In this document: positions 36,276-44,418 of the stretch, in pieces
How the letters are laid out: every line of letters starts with the position of its first letter
Position numbering within the stretch: position 1 is the stretch's first letter
DNA from: JADFUS01 sp036653215
GTDB taxonomy: Bacteria; Bacteroidota; Bacteroidia; Bacteroidales; Rikenellaceae
Length of the DNA: 64,000 bases
Direction: 5' to 3'
Assembly: GCA_036653215.1 (NCBI GenBank)
Contig: JAVVUK010000001.1
Span: forward strand, 6,161-70,160
Translations under genes and position numbers: made by a program
Notes under the pieces: model-generated
The model's input: only the letters and a program-made list of their open reading frames with translations
What the model was told of the DNA's origin: nothing
The model's database searches: none

Positions 36276-36372
36276 ATCAGTCTCTCGTTTTATTTATATG
36301 TTTGTATAATTAAGTGTGTCGTCTATTATATGTTTCTAAACAAGCTGATATGTTCCTATCTGATCTACCTTT

Positions 36373-36472
36373 NNNNNNNNNNNNNNNNNNNNNNNNNNNN
36401 NNNNNNNNNNNNNNNNNNNNNNNNNNNNNNNNNNNNNNNNNNNNNNNNNNNNNNNNNNNNNNNNNNNNNNNN
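36373..36472. other. Assembly gap (100 N)
   Basis: 100 N, flanked by identical 55-bp sequences (36318-36372 and 36473-36527). As for the first gap, this looks like a one-k-mer contig overlap rather than missing DNA. Confidence 0.95.
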
Positions 36473-36541
36473 GTCGTCTATTATATGTTTCTAAACAAGC
36501 TGATATGTTCCTATCTGATCTACCTTTATTATAAGAAAGTA

Positions 36542-36575
36542 ACAAAAAAACTTTTAGGGAGAAACTACGTTTCTC
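36542..36575 (-). terminator. Putative terminator of the ATP-NAD kinase-like gene
   Basis: Stem GAGAAAC / GTTTCTC with a 3-nt loop (36559-36575). In the minus direction a run of seven T (36542-36549) follows after about 9 nt. The stem is short. Confidence 0.5.
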
Positions 36576-36595
36576 AAATATACCAGCATGATGTG

Positions 36596-37708
36596 CTACC
36601 TTGCTATTTTATACATTATACTCTCCTTATAACTTGTTATGATACGTACATATCCACAAAGTTCTTCATCTAAAGAGACATCCCCTGTATCGACAAGCAA
36701 GGGTTGGTGTAAGAAAGTGAGTAATTTGCTTCGTGTGGCAGCAATAATTATATTTTTCACGCCCACCTCACGCACCACAGAAGCACTAATTTGTTGATTA
36801 CCACGACCTAAAAGATAACCCTGCCCCCCTGTAACAGTAAGTACCAACTTCGCCTTTTCACCTTTTATGACATCTAAAATCTGCCTTTCGGTAGCATCAT
36901 TGACAACGACTTTCCTATCTTTCACAATGTCAACGCCAATAAGTGTATATGGAAGTTCTAACTTCTGCATGACAGAACGCATAGTCGTTCCTCCACCAAT
37001 AACATAGTACGTCCCTTCTTCCATATTATCCGTTATCTCATATGAGATTAACTCTTGTGTAGCACATTCTGAAACCGGCGTTCCCGACTTTTTATTTTGT
37101 ACATATTCCTTTTTATATGGGATCTTCAGATACCCGAAAAGCTGAGTGTTAACAATGCCTTCTCTATATTTCACCTCGTCTATATCTAAGACTTCAGCCT
37201 CCTCAATTTTTATAGAAGAGTCTCCAGAAAGATAACGCACCAAAAGCTCACCTGCCTTTGTGGGAGATTGAGCATACACAGGAGAATGTATCTTAACACC
37301 TGCCGGAACACCAAGCACAATCGCCCTATCTCCAATAGCAGAAAAGATGTCACGTGCTGTGCCATCTCCTCCAGAAAAAACAATAACGTCTACACCAACA
37401 TCAACAAGTTCACGAGCAAGCCTTTGAGTAGATAGATTAGATGTTTTCTCATCTCCATTTTCAACAAGCATAGTCTCAAAACCCATCTTTTCAGACAAAT
37501 TCCCTCCCATAGGACCTTTCGCCGCATATATAACCACACCATCCGCAATAGGCAGTAACTCCTTTAACGCCACTTCAGTACGCCCCTCAGCCTTTGGCAC
37601 AGCACCTCTCAAGATAGCCTCTTCCACAACTCCATCGGTACCTTTAAGACCAACGCTCCCTCCCATCCCTGCAATCGGGTTTATTATCAATCCTACTTTC
37701 CTTTTCAT
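36596..37708 (-). CDS. ATP-NAD kinase / AcoX-like protein
   Basis: 370 residues, an NAD-kinase fold with the nucleotide motif GGDGTARD (113-120). The opening GLIINPIAGMGGSVGLKG (split: GLIINPIAG, MGGSVGLKG) and the GVPAGVKIHSPVYA loop are typical of the 'ATP-NAD kinase family' that includes AcoX. It is not the housekeeping NAD kinase, which is shorter. The substrate is unknown. Its promoter box is 5 nt from the ATG. Confidence 0.82.
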   Translation of the reverse strand: MKRKVGLIINPIAGMGGSVGLKGTDGVVEEAILRGAVPKAEGRTEVALKELLPIADGVVIYAAKGPMGGNLSEKMGFETMLVENGDEKTSNLSTQRLARELVDVGVDVIVFSGGDGTARDIFSAIGDRAIVLGVPAGVKIHSPVYAQSPTKAGELLVRYLSGDSSIKIEEAEVLDIDEVKYREGIVNTQLFGYLKIPYKKEYVQNKKSGTPVSECATQELISYEITDNMEEGTYYVIGGGTTMRSVMQKLELPYTLIGVDIVKDRKVVVNDATERQILDVIKGEKAKLVLTVTGGQGYLLGRGNQQISASVVREVGVKNIIIAATRSKLLTFLHQPLLVDTGDVSLDEELCGYVRIITSYKESIMYKIAR

Positions 37709-37713
37709 ATTTA

Positions 37714-37721
37714 CAAAGATA
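37714..37721 (-). promoter_or_regulatory. Putative -7 box for the ATP-NAD kinase-like gene (leaderless)
   Basis: Reads TATCTTTG on the minus strand with 5 nt before the ATG, the same spacing as at dnaG. Confidence 0.6.
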
Positions 37722-37751
37722 GTATTTTTTAAATATGGAAGAAACAGTTTT

Positions 37752-38423
37752 TTAACTTTGTTTTTCTGTGGTTTTGAGAGCTGTAAATTTTGTGATTATA
37801 AATGCCGTAAAGATAGGGAAGAACATCATACCTGCAGCAGCCAAAGCGACAGAGAGCACCTCTCCTATCCATGTAACGGCAATTATATTTGAACCTACGG
37901 TGGTGACATCCATGAGAGACCACCAAAGAGCATTCCAATAGTTTTTTATAAGAGGATTGACCGCTCTTTCATAGTAGTAGAATATGATACTTGAGAAGTA
38001 TATTAACGTCACTAAAGTAGAAAGATATGAGAATAATAAATTGGCTATTTTCTTAACGTTTATCCATCTTATAATTATGACAATACTATATCCACCTCGT
38101 ATTATAGGGACAAGACGTAATAGAAAAGCTATATCACGACTTACCTCAATATTAAAAATATAGACAACCGCCATATATGGAATTGCCACAAGGAAAAGAG
38201 TGATGTTCTGAAAGAAGAACCTTTTCTTATCGTCACTTCTAAGCATACGGAAAAAGAAGTCCGTCATAAAAAGAGCGCACACCACAACTTGAGATAGAAG
38301 TATCTCATTTGTGGTGAAGGTAAATTCTTCCGATAGCATCTCAATAGAGACCATAGCCACAAGGAGAAAGCTACATATAAGAATTAACACATTAAGCCTA
38401 TTTTCTACTTTTTTGGATGTCAT
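37752..38423 (-). CDS. Potassium-channel-family membrane protein (6-TM)
   Basis: 223 residues with about six hydrophobic segments (roughly 10-28, 41-58, 73-91, 97-108, 131-150 and 185-213). The pore region ALWWSLMDVTTVGSN corresponds to a K+ channel filter (174-179). The filter reads TTVGSN, not the canonical TVGYG, so ion selectivity is uncertain. No cytoplasmic RCK domain is attached. It lies downstream of glutaminase and the GadC-type antiporter; in many Bacteroides a similar channel accompanies these acid-resistance genes (from memory). Confidence 0.8.
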   Translation of the reverse strand: MTSKKVENRLNVLILICSFLLVAMVSIEMLSEEFTFTTNEILLSQVVVCALFMTDFFFRMLRSDDKKRFFFQNITLFLVAIPYMAVVYIFNIEVSRDIAFLLRLVPIIRGGYSIVIIIRWINVKKIANLLFSYLSTLVTLIYFSSIIFYYYERAVNPLIKNYWNALWWSLMDVTTVGSNIIAVTWIGEVLSVALAAAGMMFFPIFTAFIITKFTALKTTEKQS

Positions 38424-38434
38424 ATATGGAAAAG

Positions 38435-38463
38435 TAATGGGCTGCCAAAAAGACAGCCCGTTA
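38435..38463. terminator. Hairpin between glutaminase and channel genes
   Basis: GGGCTG / CAGCCC (38439-38444 and 38454-38459), extended by A-T pairs either side. There is no strong T run on either strand, so it may be a partial terminator or a processing site. Confidence 0.5.
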
Positions 38464-38466
38464 TTA

Positions 38467-39429
38467 TTAAATAATTTCTATTTGGTTGCCTGAAAAGATA
38501 TTGACACCTAACTTATTAGTTATAAATTTTATTGCCTCTTGCGCCTTCACCGAATTTCCAGCCTCATCAAGAGGAGGTGCAAAAGCAGCAATACCAAATT
38601 GTGAAGGCATGACACCCATCACTCCACCACCAACGCCTGTTTTTGCAGGAATGCCACTTGTGTAAAGCCAATCACCAGTATGCTCATAAAAGCCAACAGT
38701 GGCAATGAGAGATGTTATATTTGGAGCAAGGCTTTTCTCAAACACCTGCTTTTTAGTCACTGGATTTAGCCCCCCATTGGCAATTGTCGCCCCAGCTATG
38801 GCGAGCTGACGGCAAGTGATGCCCATCGAACATTGACGTGTATATAAGTCAAGAGCTATATCTGGAGTATCATAAATTCTATTATAATTTTTCAACAGCC
38901 ACGCTATCGAACGATTATTAAAGTTAGAATCAGACTCCGACTTATAAAGTTCTGTTATCAGTTTCAAGTCACTACCACAAAGGTCTGACATATTACGTGC
39001 TATTGCTTCCCACTTTGTTGCCGAATTACCAATAGGCTTAACCATACTCACCGCCGTAATAGCACCTGCATTTACAAGAGGTGTAGAAGGATGGTCATTT
39101 TCAAGTAAGATCGCCATTATCGAATTAAAAGGCAAACCTGTGGCATCAGCACCAATCTTGTTTAGAACCACCTCAGCACCATATTCTTTTAAAATCAAAA
39201 TTGCAGTGTGCACCTTTGATATAGACTCTATACCAAATACATAGGAGGTATCTCCAACCTCAACCACCTCTCCAGAAGGAGTGCACACACATATTCCAAA
39301 AAGAGTCGGATCTATGTTCGCAAGATAAGGTATGTAATTAGCATTTTTACCACCACCAATCCCTTTCACCTTTGCATAAGCCTCATTAACAACTCCTTTA
39401 AGGTCATCTAACGCTATTTTCTTAATCAT
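38467..39429 (-). CDS. glsA: Glutaminase
   Basis: 320 residues. A serine-dependent glutaminase fold related to beta-lactamases, with the catalytic Ser-x-x-Lys (SISK, 69-72) after FGIE. Other family segments are HPSTPLVNAGAI, NNRSIAWLL, CSMGITCRQLA and PAKTGVGGGVMGVMP. It hydrolyses glutamine to glutamate and ammonia; the ammonia neutralises acid. It follows the antiporter gene by 4 nt, matching the glutamine-dependent acid-resistance pair. Confidence 0.94.
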   Translation of the reverse strand: MIKKIALDDLKGVVNEAYAKVKGIGGGKNANYIPYLANIDPTLFGICVCTPSGEVVEVGDTSYVFGIESISKVHTAILILKEYGAEVVLNKIGADATGLPFNSIMAILLENDHPSTPLVNAGAITAVSMVKPIGNSATKWEAIARNMSDLCGSDLKLITELYKSESDSNFNNRSIAWLLKNYNRIYDTPDIALDLYTRQCSMGITCRQLAIAGATIANGGLNPVTKKQVFEKSLAPNITSLIATVGFYEHTGDWLYTSGIPAKTGVGGGVMGVMPSQFGIAAFAPPLDEAGNSVKAQEAIKFITNKLGVNIFSGNQIEII

Positions 39430-39433
39430 AATA

Positions 39434-40936
39434 TTATTTTTTAGGCGTTACGGGAACAGCCAAAGGCTTGGCAGCAGGAGCTGTTTCCCAATGGAAAGGT
39501 TCAATGGTTGCATTAGGATCACTCCACGACGGTTTACGGTTTGCATATATGACAAATGGGATAACCACCATAATGACAGCTCCTCCTATTAACACTCCAA
39601 ACCATGTTCCACTGCCGCCTGTTGGAATTTGTGATGGTGGCACAAAACTCAAAATAAAGGCAAGAAGAGAACCTAAAAATCCGACACCTGAAACAATCCA
39701 TATAAGTCCATTCCCTTTTTTACCAACAGCAAAAGGACGTGGCGTATCTTTCATCTTATATCGAAGCATCACAGCTGCTGTAAACATCAACATATACATT
39801 ATCAGATATAACAACACTGTATGTTGCGATAAAATCTGGTAAAACGACTGTACAGATGGCATGACGACAAAAAGAAGTCCTAAGACAGTAACTACACCTC
39901 CTTGAACAAGAAGGATATTTTTTTGGATCCCTCCTTTATTTGTCTTTTGGAAAAAAGGAGGTAGGTAACCCGATTTTCCAACAGTGAAGATGCCTCGTGA
40001 AGGACCTGAAACCCAAGTAAGCACACCGGCAAGCACACCAAAGGCAAGCGCAACGGCAATAACAGGACCTGCCCAACTCATGTGAATATAAGCAAAGAAA
40101 TTGTCAAATGCCATAAGCAGACTTTGTGTAAGGTTTATATCTTTAACAGGGATGATTACTCCGACAGCAAAAGTTCCTAAAACAAAGATCAAAACAGTAA
40201 TTACCGAACCTATAAGGATCGCTTTAGGATAGCTTGTTTTAGGATTGTTGACATCCATAACATGGACACCCATCATCTCCATACCTGCATAGAAAAGGAA
40301 GATGCTCGATGCTAAGACTAAGTTATTGAAATTTGTAAGGTCGGGGATAAAACTTTGAGACATATCCATATAGTTATGTCCTCCTGTTGAGATGTAGATC
40401 ACGCCCAAGACAATAAGAAGCCCAGCAGGAATTATAGTACCGACAACAGCTCCGATTTTAGAAACCTTACCTACCCAACCCAAACCTTTAAGAGAAATAA
40501 AGGTGGCAAGCCAATAGATTACAAGGACAACGATAAGAGTAAACATCTTGTTTGAAGCTAAAGTAGCATCACTTGTAGAATTTGTGCCTATAAAAGCCAA
40601 TGAGACAGCACCAAAAGTTAAAACAGTAGGAAACCATATTGTACTCTCGATCCACTGTAAGAAGATGGCTAAAAAGCCAAATCTCTTACCCATAGCCTCG
40701 CCTACCCAACGAAAAACGCCTCCCTGTTTGTCTGAGAACATAGAAGCAAGCTCGGCAGCTATTAACGCCGTAGGTATAAGGAATACTATCGCTGCAAAGA
40801 GATAGTAAAAAGCCGAAGTAACCCCATAGGTCGCCTCAGCAGACAAGCCTCTCAAACTAACAACCGCTGCTACATTCATGATAGCAAGGGTCATTACGCT
40901 GAGTTTAGCCACTGTACTTTTAGTATTGTTCGCCAT
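39434..40936 (-). CDS. gadC: Glutamate:GABA-type amino acid antiporter (GadC-like, APC family)
   Basis: 500 residues, 12 predicted transmembrane helices and a C-terminal tail (about 460-500) as in GadC, whose tail acts as a pH plug. The phrases KQGGVFRWVGEAMGKRFGF and GPSRGIFTVGKSGYLPPFFQKTNKGG are typical of the GadC branch. It exchanges cytoplasmic product for external glutamate or glutamine. No glutamate decarboxylase gene is adjacent, so glutamine/glutamate exchange with GlsA is the likely use. Confidence 0.88.
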   Translation of the reverse strand: MANNTKSTVAKLSVMTLAIMNVAAVVSLRGLSAEATYGVTSAFYYLFAAIVFLIPTALIAAELASMFSDKQGGVFRWVGEAMGKRFGFLAIFLQWIESTIWFPTVLTFGAVSLAFIGTNSTSDATLASNKMFTLIVVLVIYWLATFISLKGLGWVGKVSKIGAVVGTIIPAGLLIVLGVIYISTGGHNYMDMSQSFIPDLTNFNNLVLASSIFLFYAGMEMMGVHVMDVNNPKTSYPKAILIGSVITVLIFVLGTFAVGVIIPVKDINLTQSLLMAFDNFFAYIHMSWAGPVIAVALAFGVLAGVLTWVSGPSRGIFTVGKSGYLPPFFQKTNKGGIQKNILLVQGGVVTVLGLLFVVMPSVQSFYQILSQHTVLLYLIMYMLMFTAAVMLRYKMKDTPRPFAVGKKGNGLIWIVSGVGFLGSLLAFILSFVPPSQIPTGGSGTWFGVLIGGAVIMVVIPFVIYANRKPSWSDPNATIEPFHWETAPAAKPLAVPVTPKK

Positions 40937-41001
40937 TTTAAATAGTTTTTAGTTTATTTAAAACAAACGATACAATTCTTTTGCCAAAAATATAAAAAAG
41001 G

Positions 41002-41874
41002 CTATCCTTTACGAGCAGATAACTTTTCTATGATATAAACTAACAGAAAGCCTACCGCCATGAGAACTATACCCTCCCAAATAAATTCAGTAGGTAATAT
41101 GTTTTTCTCGACATCTAAGGTTATCTCTTTCCAAGGCCATACTTTATTTAAAGAGCCAAGCATAAAGCCGGCAAGGATAGAGATTGTGGTGTCATGATAA
41201 CGTTTAAGCAAGAAAGTAAGAAGATGTGAGAAACTGACAATTCCTATTACTGCACCTGTTGCAAACACCACAATGACAGGGATATTAGCAGTTATCAAAG
41301 CACCCATCACATATTCATATTTACCAAGCAGTAGCAAAATAAAACTACCTGATATTCCAGGAAGTATCATAGCACAAATAGCTATCATACCACACAAGAA
41401 GATAAACCATAATGAATTTGAAGTTTCAGTAGGTGTAGCGATAGTTATATAATAGGCAATAGCAATCCCTAAGGCAAAAAACAACCAACGCCACACATCC
41501 CATTTTTTAACACGTTGAGACACAAACAGAGTTGAGGCGAGCACCAAGCCGAAAAAGAACGCCCATATAAAAATCGGGTGCGTTTCAAGAAGCGTTGTTA
41601 TTAGCTTCGCAAGAGAAAGGATGCTTATACCTATCCCCAGAAGTAATGAACATAGGAAATTACCATTTACCTTTTTCCACAATTCTTTGAACCGAAAGGA
41701 AAATAACATCTTAGCAGCTTCCAAATCGACACTTTTTATTGATGCTAATAGCTCTTCATAAATATCGGTAATGAAAGCTATCGTACCGCCTGACACTCCC
41801 GGCACTACATCTGCCGCTCCCATTGCAACGCCCTTAAGCGTCACCATAAAATAATCTTTAATTGTTCTCTTCAT
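41002..41874 (-). CDS. popT: DUF368 polyprenyl-phosphate transporter (PopT-like)
   Basis: 290 residues with about eight or nine hydrophobic helices. The duplicated re-entrant motif is visible as MGAADVVPGVSGGTIAFI near the N-terminus and CAMILPGISGSFILLLLG in the second half. DUF368 proteins were shown to return undecaprenyl phosphate across the membrane for envelope synthesis. Last gene of the run starting at 46714; it lies 15 nt after trkA. The gene symbol rests on family membership. Confidence 0.88.
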   Translation of the reverse strand: MKRTIKDYFMVTLKGVAMGAADVVPGVSGGTIAFITDIYEELLASIKSVDLEAAKMLFSFRFKELWKKVNGNFLCSLLLGIGISILSLAKLITTLLETHPIFIWAFFFGLVLASTLFVSQRVKKWDVWRWLFFALGIAIAYYITIATPTETSNSLWFIFLCGMIAICAMILPGISGSFILLLLGKYEYVMGALITANIPVIVVFATGAVIGIVSFSHLLTFLLKRYHDTTISILAGFMLGSLNKVWPWKEITLDVEKNILPTEFIWEGIVLMAVGFLLVYIIEKLSARKG

Positions 41875-41889
41875 CTATTATTGTTTTTT

Positions 41890-42576
41890 TTATATTGCTT
41901 TCCAAAGTTTCCTAAAATCTTGATAACGTCCATAACACACCAATACATCTCCGCTTTGAAGCACATAATCTGCTTCTAAAGTATTTACTACCTTACGTTC
42001 AAGTACCGATATGCCCAAGAAATTATTTATATGCTCGGCACGTTTTATCCCTATAATTTTAATATTAAAATCTTGTTCTATGGTAAGCTCGCTAACGTGT
42101 AAGTCCCACATCTTCTCAACCACAGGAAACATGGTAACGTAATATTCTTTATCTACCTTAAAAGCATTTACCTCAACACCCAAATCCATACTTTGAACAA
42201 GTTGCTTTGCCGCATCGGACTCTGGTTTAAGGATACGATCTACATCAAAAGCACGTAATATCTCCTCGTGTATATCATCAATAGCCCTTGCATATATGCT
42301 TTTCACTTGGGCCTTCTTAAGCAGAGCCACAATTTTCACCGAAGCACCGAAATTCTCACCTACGGTAACAATTACCACATCCGCACCCTTTAGAGGTAAT
42401 GAGAGGATCGACTGCGAGTCTGTTGCATCGACCTTAAATACTGTTGCTATCTTATCTTTTATCTTATCTACGTTATTGGCATCAAGATCGGCACCGACGA
42501 CTTCATGTCCCAACATAGAAAGCTCCTCAGCAAGCACAGAGCCAAAATTTCCAAGTCCTATTACCACATATTTCAT
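41890..42576 (-). CDS. trkA: TrkA/KtrA-type potassium uptake regulatory protein
   Basis: 228 residues. RCK_N domain with NAD(H)/ATP-binding GLGNFGS (7-13) and an RCK_C domain (about 140-228). It gates the TrkH/KtrB partner encoded 5 nt upstream. Single-RCK size corresponds to KtrA rather than the double-length TrkA. Confidence 0.93.
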   Translation of the reverse strand: MKYVVIGLGNFGSVLAEELSMLGHEVVGADLDANNVDKIKDKIATVFKVDATDSQSILSLPLKGADVVIVTVGENFGASVKIVALLKKAQVKSIYARAIDDIHEEILRAFDVDRILKPESDAAKQLVQSMDLGVEVNAFKVDKEYYVTMFPVVEKMWDLHVSELTIEQDFNIKIIGIKRAEHINNFLGISVLERKVVNTLEADYVLQSGDVLVCYGRYQDFRKLWKAI

Positions 42577-42581
42577 AATCC

Positions 42582-44405
42582 TTAGTTTATTATTATATCA
42601 TCTTCCGGAAGTTCATAACCTTTAGGTTTTGAACGCTTTATAATACCTAACATTATTGTTATCAACCCTATACGTCCTATAAACATGAGCATTATAATTA
42701 TAATCTTAGCATTAAAGCCCAAAAGAGGTGTCGTATCAAGACTTAAGCCAACTGTTCCCAACGCCGAAATTGCCTCATAGACAAGCGAAGTCAAAGGAAT
42801 TGTTGGTTCAAAAATAGTCAATATAAAGATAGAAACAAAAAGTACTAATATTGACATTAATATCGTCGCATTAGATCTTCTAACGGAATTGACAGGCAGG
42901 GTACGTCCAAAAACCTCAATTCTCTTTTTACCCTTTACGATAGCTGCCAAATTTATCATTGCCGCCGCAAAAGCATTTACCTTAATACCACCGGCAGTAG
43001 ATTGCGAACCACCACCAATCCACATAAGCAACATTGTTATCAGAACGGTTTGCATAGTGAAACTTTCAACAGGCAAAGAGTTAAACCCGGCAGTACGAGG
43101 GATTGCTGAATTAAAAAAAGACTGTACCAATTTATCAGGAACACTCATACCTTGAAAGGCATTATTCCACTCAAAAAACCCTATAAGCACCGAGCCACCA
43201 ACCAATAAAATAGCCGTTACAGAAAGCACTATTTTAGTATTTAGATTAAAAATGTGATATCTCCTTTGGTAAGAACGTATATCCCCACGCATCATTTTCA
43301 CCATCTTAGTGAGATAGTAAGCCGCAACTCGAATAAGGTTGGCAAAGATAGGAAAGCCTATTCCTCCAAAGATAACGAGAAAGGAGATGACCAAGAAAAA
43401 GAAATTATGTCCTCCAAGCAAGGAATTACTCAAATTGCCAGGCAAAGTGGAAAATCCTGCATTACAAAAGGCAGAGATGGAGTGGAAACATGAAAAGAAA
43501 ACATCATCCCAAAAGCTACCGCCCAAATCTCCGTTTATGGATGTCCAGATGAGGAGTGCACCTATGCCTTCGATAACAAAGGTAAGCCCCATGATACGTA
43601 ATAAAGTAGCAAAGATAGAATTTACAGAACCCGAACTTACAAGGTCACGAACTGCCATTTTGTTGAATATAGACACATTACCCATAAAGAAAAAGGCGAA
43701 GAAACTCGTGAGTGTCATAAAGCCCAAACCGCCGATTTGGATAAGTATCAAGATGAAGAACTGCCCCATAGGCGTAAATAGTGTAGACACATCGACAGGA
43801 GTCAACCCTGTAACACAAACAGCACTCGTAGAGATAAAGAGCGCATCGACAACAGAGATGCCTCCGTAAGTAGAGTTTGGCAATAACAGAAATCCTGTAC
43901 CAATAACTATTAACACGAAAAAGCTGACGACAATAATGAGCGACGGGTTTGCCTTACGCCCCAACATACGGACTATGGCATCGGCAATTTCAAGAAAAGA
44001 AATTGTCGAAAGTAACACCATAAGGAAGATGTTGTTTTCCGTAACCTCCCATATGAATAGTGATATACCCTCGTATGGTTTATTAAAGATTATAGGTATC
44101 AATGTTGCGTAAAAAAGAGACATCAACACCTTTGTCGGCAACCTAAACTCTTTTATATTTAAAATGGAATTAAGAAAAATGCGTATGGTAATAATGAAGA
44201 AAAACAGAGTTTGGACTGTCTTTAAAATACTCATTATTCGATAATCGGCATCAATACCTATATCGAAGCCATATCTATAAACGACAGATACTAAGACTAA
44301 GAAACTCAAAAGCACCATGAACACTCGTGCTATTTTAAGCATGAGTGTCGCATAGTCTTTTATAAGAGTACTTTTAAACAGCAAATATCGATTTAGAAAC
44401 CCCAT
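42582..44405 (-). CDS. trkH: TrkH/KtrB-type potassium uptake membrane subunit with extended N-terminus
   Basis: 607 residues. The last 450 match the four-repeat TrkH/KtrB pore (for example SAVCVTGLTPVDVS, HSISAFCNAGFSTLPGN, PRTAGFNSLP and SALGTVGLSLDT, each with a selectivity-filter glycine). The N-terminal 120-150 residues add several helices that KtrB lacks. It takes up K+ with the RCK protein encoded just downstream. It follows a PspC-domain gene by 13 nt. Confidence 0.93.
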   Translation of the reverse strand: MGFLNRYLLFKSTLIKDYATLMLKIARVFMVLLSFLVLVSVVYRYGFDIGIDADYRIMSILKTVQTLFFFIITIRIFLNSILNIKEFRLPTKVLMSLFYATLIPIIFNKPYEGISLFIWEVTENNIFLMVLLSTISFLEIADAIVRMLGRKANPSLIIVVSFFVLIVIGTGFLLLPNSTYGGISVVDALFISTSAVCVTGLTPVDVSTLFTPMGQFFILILIQIGGLGFMTLTSFFAFFFMGNVSIFNKMAVRDLVSSGSVNSIFATLLRIMGLTFVIEGIGALLIWTSINGDLGGSFWDDVFFSCFHSISAFCNAGFSTLPGNLSNSLLGGHNFFFLVISFLVIFGGIGFPIFANLIRVAAYYLTKMVKMMRGDIRSYQRRYHIFNLNTKIVLSVTAILLVGGSVLIGFFEWNNAFQGMSVPDKLVQSFFNSAIPRTAGFNSLPVESFTMQTVLITMLLMWIGGGSQSTAGGIKVNAFAAAMINLAAIVKGKKRIEVFGRTLPVNSVRRSNATILMSILVLFVSIFILTIFEPTIPLTSLVYEAISALGTVGLSLDTTPLLGFNAKIIIIMLMFIGRIGLITIMLGIIKRSKPKGYELPEDDIIIN

Positions 44406-44418
44406 CTCATTTTATATG

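Larger units (their letters stand above)
36276..36595. other. Gene-free stretch with assembly gap and a terminator
   Basis: AT-rich, no convincing gene. It holds the second 100-N gap (36373-36472), an exact 55-bp duplication either side of it (36318-36372 and 36473-36527), and a hairpin terminator for the gene at 36596-37708. No clear promoter for the SDR gene was found. Confidence 0.7.

Noticed and set aside
36144..36673. Open frames across the second N gap
   Set aside because: They depend on the Ns and on the duplicated 55-bp flank; not coding.
36596..37708. Housekeeping NAD kinase (nadK)
   Set aside because: Length and loop motifs fit the AcoX-like ATP-NAD kinase family rather than the about 290-residue NadK.
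43339..43869. 176-codon plus-strand frame inside trkH
   Set aside because: Antisense shadow of a strongly conserved membrane protein gene, with low-complexity Lys/Pro composition.
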